Assembly (NCBI GenBank): GCA_028023455.1 | Contig: JAQFVV010012441.1 | Coordinates: 4,647,911-4,711,910, forward strand | Direction of reading: 5' to 3' | From: Epiperipatus broadwayi | Taxonomy: Eukaryota > Onychophora > Udeonychophora > Euonychophora > Peripatidae | Length of the DNA stretch: 64,000 nt | Part shown: one piece after another, positions 61,690 to 64,000 of the stretch | Numbering within the stretch: position 1 is the stretch's first letter | Layout: every line of letters starts with the position of its first letter | The notes under the pieces: model-generated | Database searches by the model: none | The model's input: only the letters and a program-made list of their open reading frames with translations | What the model was told of the DNA's origin: nothing | Program-made: the position numbers and the translations under genes

Positions 61690-62060
61690 TTAGAGGGATT
61701 TGAACTCAGGATTTTTCAATCTGTTCATCTTCCATTCTTCCTCAAGCAAGTAATATACATGACTAAACATATGTGAAAAACGATACTGGATTCCCAATAT
61801 ATATATTTTGTGTAGAACCAGCACTCATCAATTGGGCCAAATCATAATCTTTCACACAGATATACAATCAATGTTCACTGTAGCAATTTCTCAAACTTCA
61901 ATGAACATGTTTCAATATTCACATACTTTCAACTTTGCAACTACCCATTTGAAAAACCAACAAGGGACACCCAAAGCCATACTGGTTTTGATATTGTAAT
62001 CATACCCATGTAGACATTATGTCAGTCTAATCCCTCATATTATTGGACCATTACATATCT
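61690..62060 (-). repeat. Family S hammerhead repeat, copy S6
   Basis: Minus-strand copy with the upstream body (GGGTGTCCCTTGTTGG, AAATGGGTAGTTGC) and the hammerhead at about 61793-61836. The hammerhead has TTGATGA for CTGATGA, stem II GUGCU/UACAC partly lost, AAAAU, stem III of AU pairs, and inner stem I CCCAA/UUGGG with five perfect pairs. A diverged A-box region and GAGTTCAAATCCC (B box with one change) lie downstream. Confidence 0.68.
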
Positions 62061-63405
62061 AAATATATTAATAGGAAAGAAATGGTCTGAACTTATACTA
62101 AGATGTAATCTATTGCCTAAACAATGTGGTTTGAAAATCTAGTTTTTTTATTGGTAGATTAATGGTTTCACCACAGCTGAAGTTTATCTAAAAATACATC
62201 AGACTAGTCCATTAAATTATCAATATATATATTTGCATGCTTACTAAGATAAGGAATGCCCAAATATTTCTAGTGATATTGAAATTCGAAACTGAAATCA
62301 AAACATTCTTAATTATGTTAAGAAGTTTAAAGAATATTAATTAAAAATGTTTTATGTTATAGAAGTAGAAGTACAACAAATGGATCAATATTTAAAACTG
62401 AAAATAATCTGCTAATACAGACAATGGAAATCTGAGTAAAATATAATGAAGTACCAGTAATTAGTAAATTGAGCAGATGCAAATAACATCAAATATTTTA
62501 ATTAACTGCTGACAACATCTGTGTATGTTATTGACAGCTGATAATTATTTGAGTGTATTCGATAATAAGATATCTGATTAACATTATTTACTATTTAAAA
62601 GCAACGACTAATTTCACTTATTTTTAGATTTCAGTATAAGTCATTGCTTTAAAATTTAGATCACACACACACACATATATATATAGTGCGGAAGTATTGA
62701 ATACCCTATAGTGTAGTATATGTAAACTAACTGTCAGTAAACATAAAATGTAAAAAGTATCTATATTTTGATTGGTTAACAAATTTTATTTTTATTTGTT
62801 AGGAGATTTAGCAATTGTGACTTTGTTATTTATATCAAATATCGATACTTGGTTTATTTAATTTAAATAATATTATAGAATTAAATTACGACAGTAAAAA
62901 GTAACAAACCAATGGCTATTAAAGATTATCAATTTAAAAGTAAATGAATACAAGTATATACATACTTAACAAATTTTAAATATGGAGAATATAGATTATT
63001 TAATTATACATTTATATTTACTAATTTTAATTATACTGAAAAAAGCTCATTTTGCTAGCATATGTATATGTATATGAAAAATGACTATAAATATACATAT
63101 ACATATAATCAAAAGTGCATTCAAATACATACAAGTGCGCAAGTAAGCATATAAATGTAGTTTTATTTTAGTGTATACAATAATTCTTACGTTTAATTCA
63201 TTCATTCTTTGTAGACTGATGTGGATTCCTTTCTGTTTCGTTCTCTTTTGGAGGAAAAGTTGTTTTCTATTATAATAATACTCTAAACAAGAACTGTGTG
63301 GTGTGATAAGATAAATGTTTATGTGAAGTAGATATCTATTTTTATGTAAACATTAAATCTACATTCATGTAATTAAGTTATCATATTGGAAAATGACATT
63401 GTAAA
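62061..63405. other. No recognised gene
   Basis: AT-rich, with an (AC)/(AT) run near 62664-62686. Confidence 0.5.
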
Positions 63406-63410
63406 GGATT

Positions 63411-63531
63411 TAACAACCGGAAACATATATATATTATTATTACAAAACTTTTCTATTTATATTATTACAAAACTTTTCTATTTAAATAGAAAAGTTTTGT
63501 AATAATAATATATATATGTTTCCGGTTGTTA
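63411..63531. mobile_element. TTAA-flanked foldback MITE
   Basis: Inverted ends TTAACAACCGGAAAC at both tips and long inverted arms centred at TTTAAA (63481-63486). The left arm carries an extra tandem copy of about 27 bp (TTATATTATTACAAAACTTTTC). TTAA at each boundary would suit a piggyBac-type duplication, but it is also part of the palindrome, so the class is uncertain. Confidence 0.65.
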
Positions 63532-63782
63532 ATATATATATAACTCTTTTTATTTGAATACTAGAAAACAACCTTTTTTGCGATTGTAAGTTATTAATTT
63601 TGATTAGGTTACACTTAAATGTTCAGTGTCTTGACTGAATACAAAATAATTTCAAATGGTCTCTGGAATTTATCCTGTTAAAATTCACCTATAGATTCTT
63701 TCTTTCTTTTTTGGGGTAACGCAATAAACGACTGTTAATGAACATATACTTAGAAAAGGTATATGTCTAAAAATATTCAACT

Positions 63783-63925
63783 TTATTACTGACTAGCATG
63801 CATATATATATATCATGTATATCATATTAATAAAGAATATGATATACATAATGGATATGATATATGTGGTGATATATATTTACATTATATATCGAAAGGA
63901 TGCTAGACAGTAATACAGCTGAATA
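63783..63925. repeat. Short inverted-repeat element
   Basis: TTATTACTGACTAGCAT at the left and ATGCTAGACAGTAATAC at the right are inverted with one or two mismatches. The interior holds nested palindromes (ATCATATTAATAAAGAATATGAT). Probably a MITE. Confidence 0.55.
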
Positions 63926-64000
63926 TTTTTAAAATATATATCTTTTCTGCATACATGTTAAAATGTTTCTTGTTGCGCGAATTCAATATTGAGTAAAGAG

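Overview
This looks like a gene-poor, strongly AT-rich (roughly 70-75% A+T by eye, not computed) stretch of an invertebrate animal genome. The grounds are several clades of non-LTR retrotransposon, Penelope-like elements (PLEs) with GIY-YIG endonucleases, hAT and TA-flanked DNA-transposon remnants, very long tri- and tetranucleotide microsatellites, and no compact ORF or operon organisation. A mollusc or cnidarian would fit, but I cannot name the species. I found no convincing host protein-coding gene; every coding signal I can interpret belongs to a decayed transposable element.

Layout. 1-12 kb: mostly unassigned AT-rich DNA with a tRNA-box/ribozyme repeat (2784-2922), a palindromic hammerhead-bearing element (4311-4727) and a hAT MITE (6059-6583). 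12-20 kb: an RTE LINE relic split by a 1.27-kb insertion, a (TAA)n array, a second hAT MITE (16122-16610) with an 8-bp duplication, and a roughly 360-bp tandem repeat. 21-24 kb: a PLE reverse-transcriptase relic. 24.9-30.2 kb: a 400-bp (CTAT)n array, a palindromic element with a 14-bp target duplication, a lone hammerhead-like motif and a second palindromic hammerhead element (29443-30146). 32-42.4 kb: a foldback MITE, an L1-like LINE, a Jockey/CR1-like LINE, a near-complete RTE LINE and a second RTE fragment. 44-55 kb: five PLE fragments, two of them inside inverted repeats and one in a 966-bp palindrome. 55-64 kb: a small tRNA-derived retroposon, another L1-like LINE relic, a candidate E-box/TATA promoter, an RTE 3' end, a cluster of hammerhead repeats (60.2-62.1 kb) and two small foldback elements.

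Main result. Several unrelated repeat families carry the hammerhead ribozyme signature (CUGANGA, stem II, GAAA, very short stem III, NUH site, returning stem I). One of these families also carries tRNA-like A and B boxes. Some copies are flanked by 13-14-bp target-site duplications, and at least five PLE fragments lie in the same window. PLEs and small retrozymes are established carriers of hammerheads in animals. What stands out here is the number of families, the inverted (foldback) arrangement of ribozyme pairs, and an apparent recurring CpG-type loss at the conserved C11.1-G12 step.
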